A stretch of DNA of 6,742 nucleotides from positions 1 to 6,742 of the forward strand of contig JAFACP010000156.1 of the NCBI GenBank assembly GCA_023425455.1, read 5' to 3'. Source of the DNA: Pseudomonadota bacterium (lineage in GTDB: Bacteria > Pseudomonadota > Gammaproteobacteria > Enterobacterales > Enterobacteriaceae). A program made the position numbers and the translations under genes. This document shows, one piece after another, positions 1 to 6,742 of the stretch. Under the pieces are notes generated by a model, which saw only the letters and a list, made by a program, of their open reading frames with translations, was not told the DNA's origin and searched no databases. Position 1 is the stretch's first letter. The number at the start of each line of letters is the position of its first letter.

Positions 1-2871
<2,871 letters not shown>

Positions 2872-2916
2872 GGCTGTGTCAGGATCTCTTATGGATATAC
2901 CAACAGTATTGGGGCA

Positions 2917-2927
2917 TATCACTGATA
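2917..2927. promoter_or_regulatory. 11-bp palindrome in the mfd leader, possible operator
   Basis: TATCA and TGATA form a perfect inverted repeat around one central base. It lies just downstream of the predicted mfd transcription start and about 45 bases before the mfd start codon. On the minus strand the 11 bases equal the core of the tet operator, but the outer operator bases differ. Role as an operator is inference; such a short palindrome can arise by chance. Confidence 0.2.
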
Positions 2928-2939
2928 CGCAATGTCTTT

Positions 2940-2967
2940 ATTATCCCCGATCGTTTTGCATTAGCAA
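2940..2967 (-). promoter_or_regulatory. Candidate sigma-70 promoter for mfd
   Basis: On the minus strand a -35 TTGCTA (2967-2962, four of six consensus bases) and a -10 GATAAT (2945-2940, five of six) are 16 bases apart. Transcription would start near 2934 and give a leader of about 60 bases before the mfd ATG at 2871. It lies downstream of the hairpin after ycfT, so mfd could be transcribed independently. This is a match by eye only; weaker -10-like hexamers lie closer to the gene. Confidence 0.45.
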
Positions 2968-2992
2968 ATCGTTCGCGCACGGCATCATAAAT

Positions 2993-3010
2993 CGCCCCCG
3001 AACGGGGGCG
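2993..3010 (-). terminator. GC-rich hairpin after ycfT, probable weak intrinsic terminator
   Basis: CGCCCCCG and CGGGGGCG are perfect inverted arms around AA; realistically this folds as a 7-bp stem with a 4-base loop. It starts 11 bases beyond the ycfT stop codon. Read in the ycfT direction the stem is followed by ATTTAT, a weak U-tract, so termination is probably incomplete. No useful T-tract follows on the other strand. Confidence 0.6.
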
Positions 3011-3020
3011 TCTGTCAGCG

Positions 3021-6244
<3,224 letters not shown>

Positions 6245-6245
<1 letters not shown>

Positions 6246-6742
6246 TGGCGTCACCGTTATCGTTACTCATCGGTTTACGTTTTAGCCGCGGCCGTCGTCG
6301 TGGCGGGATGGTGTCGCTTATTTCGGTTATCTCCACCGTGGGGATTGCGCTGGGTGTGGCGGTGCTGATCGTCGGCCTTAGCGCGATGAACGGTTTTGAG
6401 CGTGAGCTGAATAACCGCATTCTGGCGGTGGTGCCTCACGGCGAAATCGAGCCGGTCAACCAGCCGTGGACAAACTGGAACGAGGCGCTGGCCAAAGTCG
6501 AAAACGTACCCGGTATTCTCGCCGCCGCGCCGTACATTAACTTCACCGGTCTTATCGAGAGCGGCGTTAACCTGCGTGCCATTCAGGTGAAAGGGGTCAA
6601 CCCACGGCAGGAAGAGAAGCTAAGCGCGCTGCCGCACTATGTGCAAAATGGCGCATGGCGCAGCTTCAGGGCAGGTGAGCAGCAGATCATCATGGGCAAA
6701 GGCGTTGCCGATGCGCTGAAGGTCAAACAGGGTGACTGGGTC
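6245..6742 (+). CDS. lolE: Lipoprotein-releasing ABC transporter permease LolE, 3' end beyond the window
   Basis: LolE is the second permease subunit of LolCDE and the one chiefly implicated in accepting lipoprotein substrate. Only 166 of about 414 codons are present because the window ends. The visible part contains the cytoplasmic N-terminus ([14 protein letters not shown]), membrane helix 1 (about 22-47) and the first part of the periplasmic domain, ending at GDWV. The N-terminus is clearly paralogous to LolC: both have IGLR..RGR before helix 1 and NGFEREL just after it. GGGAG at 6233-6237 gives a good ribosome-binding site seven bases before the ATG, and the start shares one base with the lolD stop. 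No stop or frameshift is seen in this part. Confidence 0.97.

Noticed and set aside
2941..2949. Second DnaA-like box TTATCCCCG in the mfd promoter region
   Set aside because: It has two mismatches to the consensus, which is too common in sequence of this length to count.

Overview
The window is an ordinary stretch of core chromosome from a member of the Enterobacteriaceae. The encoded proteins are very close to my memory of their Escherichia coli K-12 counterparts, and the gene order mfd - ycfT - lolC - lolD - lolE is the E. coli order. GC-rich third positions and scattered amino-acid substitutions suggest a relative such as Enterobacter, Leclercia, Lelliottia or Citrobacter rather than E. 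coli itself. I cannot name the species by eye. I see no mobile element, RNA gene, CRISPR array, prophage remnant or sign of recent transfer.

Layout. Positions 1-2871 (minus strand) hold the first 957 codons of mfd, the transcription-repair coupling factor; its C-terminal domain lies beyond the left edge. Positions 2872-3020 are an intergenic gap with a GC-rich hairpin just past the ycfT stop, a candidate mfd promoter, and a small palindrome in the mfd leader. Positions 3021-4094 (minus) hold ycfT, an integral membrane acyltransferase-3 family protein of unknown substrate. Positions 4095-4351 form the divergent ycfT/lolC intergenic region, with a near-consensus lolC promoter, a perfect DnaA box, a pair of AT-rich 9-bp repeats and a 17-bp palindrome. 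Positions 4352-6742 (plus) hold lolC, lolD and the first 166 codons of lolE, joined by overlapping stop and start codons.

Function. lolCDE forms one translationally coupled operon for the inner-membrane ABC machine that extracts outer-membrane lipoproteins and hands them to LolA. mfd frees stalled RNA polymerase and recruits UvrA to lesions in transcribed strands. ycfT stands alone between these two units, and nothing in its sequence ties it firmly to either.

I found no convincing undescribed system. The observations most worth a second look are regulatory: the DnaA box and the palindrome between ycfT and lolC, and the tetO-like palindrome in the mfd leader. Long open frames opposite mfd and lolC are codon-bias shadows and were rejected.
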